Of a stretch of 15,419 nt of DNA, positions 14,467 to 15,419 are shown one piece after another. This DNA comes from Prevotellaceae bacterium UBA2718 (GTDB taxonomy: Bacteria; Bacteroidota; Bacteroidia; Bacteroidales; Bacteroidaceae). The DNA lies in contig DEKQ01000098.1 in assembly GCA_002353975.1 (NCBI GenBank), positions 1 to 15,419 of the forward strand, given 5' to 3'. Below the pieces are notes generated by a model. The model saw only the letters and a program-made list of their open reading frames with translations, had not been told where the DNA came from and ran no database searches. The position numbers were made by a program, and so were the translations under genes. Position 1 is the stretch's first letter, and each line of letters opens with the position of its first letter.

Positions 14467-15419
14467 ATGAGAAAAACAACCTACAGGTTGCGCAGTCTCG
14501 CATTACGCTTCAAGCATTTCTCACGCAAGAGTTACTCCTTGTTCTCATGCTTGGGACGTGAGGTGATCATCTGCACCCTCAGTGTTGCCACACTCACTCA
14601 TGCCAAGGCCAACGGCATCAGCATCGTCAACGCAGCAGCCGATGACAGTCTGAACCGCCAGGAACTGAGGCTCGATGAGGTGGTGGTGACAGGTGCACGA
14701 GCGCCGCTCACGCAAGGCGAGGCCGCTAAATTGGTTACTGTTCTCACGCGAGAAGACATCAACGGTTTTGCCGCAGAGACAGTCAACGACGTTCTGAAAC
14801 ATGCCACCAGCGTAGATGTCCGTCAGCGCGGGGGCTTTGGAGTACAGACGGACATTTCCATCGGAGGCGGAACATTCGACCAGATTGCTATTCTTCTGAA
14901 TGGTGTCAACATCAGCAATCCACAGACAGGACACCTATCCGCCGACTTTCCCGTATCGCTTGACGACATTCAGCGCATCGAAATCATCCAAGGTGCAGCG
15001 GCACGCGTCTATGGTGCCGGAGCATTCAACGGTGCAATCAACATCGTCACCACACCCGAGACGAACCCCGGTGGCTCGGCAGCCATCGAAGGAGGGTCTT
15101 ACGGAACCTTCGGAGCAGCAGTGCGAATGGCATTCCCCGTCCACCAGTCCATCTCTGCAGGCTACAAGCAGAGCGACGGAGGTACGGCAAACAGCTACTT
15201 TCGCAAGGCGAACGCATTCTATCAGGGGGCGTTGCCGCTATCAAAACTACACGGACAGGGCAGGCTGGACTGGAGTCTCGGACTCTCCACCATGCGCTAT
15301 GGCGCAAACACATTCTATTCCGCAGCCTACCCTAACCAGTATGAGAGCAACGCGCGCATATTTGCCAACGTCAGGGGAAACATACCCGTAGCCCTGGGCA
15401 AGACGCTCGTTACAATCAA
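14467..15419 (+). CDS. TonB-dependent receptor, BtuB-like (partial, runs off the window)
   Basis: The first 317 or so codons of an outer-membrane TonB-dependent transporter are present; the barrel continues beyond the window. The first 20-30 residues are basic (RLRSLALRFKHFSRK, 7-21), then SYSLFSCLGREV, then a hydrophobic stretch ending near THAKA (44-48). As I remember, this unusual pre-signal segment is typical of Bacteroidales vitamin B12 receptors. A likely TonB box, DEVVVTGAR, is at 70-78. The plug domain follows (about 85-195) with VNDVLKHATSVDVRQRGGFG, LLNGVNISNPQTGH and RVYGAGAFNGAINIVTT; the barrel begins near 203. The plug sequence resembles Bacteroides BtuB, so cobalamin or a related corrinoid is the likely substrate, but specificity is not proven. 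Confidence 0.88.
   Translation, partial: MRKTTYRLRSLALRFKHFSRKSYSLFSCLGREVIICTLSVATLTHAKANGISIVNAAADDSLNRQELRLDEVVVTGARAPLTQGEAAKLVTVLTREDINGFAAETVNDVLKHATSVDVRQRGGFGVQTDISIGGGTFDQIAILLNGVNISNPQTGHLSADFPVSLDDIQRIEIIQGAAARVYGAGAFNGAINIVTTPETNPGGSAAIEGGSYGTFGAAVRMAFPVHQSISAGYKQSDGGTANSYFRKANAFYQGALPLSKLHGQGRLDWSLGLSTMRYGANTFYSAAYPNQYESNARIFANVRGNIPVALGKTLVTI

Noticed and set aside
14900..15391. Alternative 163-codon frame inside the TonB receptor
   Set aside because: It is out of frame with a clear plug domain, has low-complexity Ser/Thr/Arg composition, and is a shadow.

Overview
The window looks like chromosomal DNA of a Bacteroidales bacterium, most likely Prevotella or a close relative. 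The clues are the gene families (DUF4954, two-domain M16 peptidase, BT_3928-type DoxX protein, DUF1599, a BtuB-like TonB receptor with the Bacteroidales-type N-terminus), two promoters with the Bacteroidota -7 box TAnnTTTG, and A-rich leaders without Shine-Dalgarno sequences. I see no insertion sequence, prophage, CRISPR array, tRNA or rRNA. The genus assignment is inference.

Left block, + strand (36-8576): hflX, a DUF4954 beta-helix protein, an exported M16 zinc peptidase, class I fumarate hydratase and a Ca2+/Na+ antiporter. Gaps are 9-42 bp, so this may be one operon or two. It converges with the next block across 69 bp (8577-8645) where I see no convincing terminator.

Middle block, - strand (8646-10281): queD, queE and folE. 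FolE converts GTP to dihydroneopterin triphosphate, QueD makes 6-carboxytetrahydropterin, and QueE makes 7-carboxy-7-deazaguanine, the first committed steps toward preQ0, preQ1 and queuosine. queE and folE overlap by 46 nt. Between a good Bacteroidota promoter and the queD start lies a 33-nt element matching the preQ1-I riboswitch in stem, pseudoknot, A-tract and ligand-binding C. The operon is therefore probably feedback-controlled by preQ1.

Right block, + strand (10323-14368), divergent from queD: a DUF1599 protein made of two tandem copies of its domain, a DoxX/BT_3928-type membrane protein whose frame runs without a stop into a complete triosephosphate isomerase, an exported SPOR protein and exonuclease III. 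Junctions are a 7-bp overlap, a fusion, a 1-bp overlap and an 8-bp gap, so this is a tight operon. The fusion is the strangest object in the window: all TPI catalytic residues are intact, the predicted topology puts TPI in the cytoplasm, and codon use changes sharply at the junction.

The window ends inside a BtuB-like TonB-dependent receptor (14467 onward). It lies 98 bp after exonuclease III. That gap holds a perfect 9-bp hairpin but no cobalamin riboswitch.
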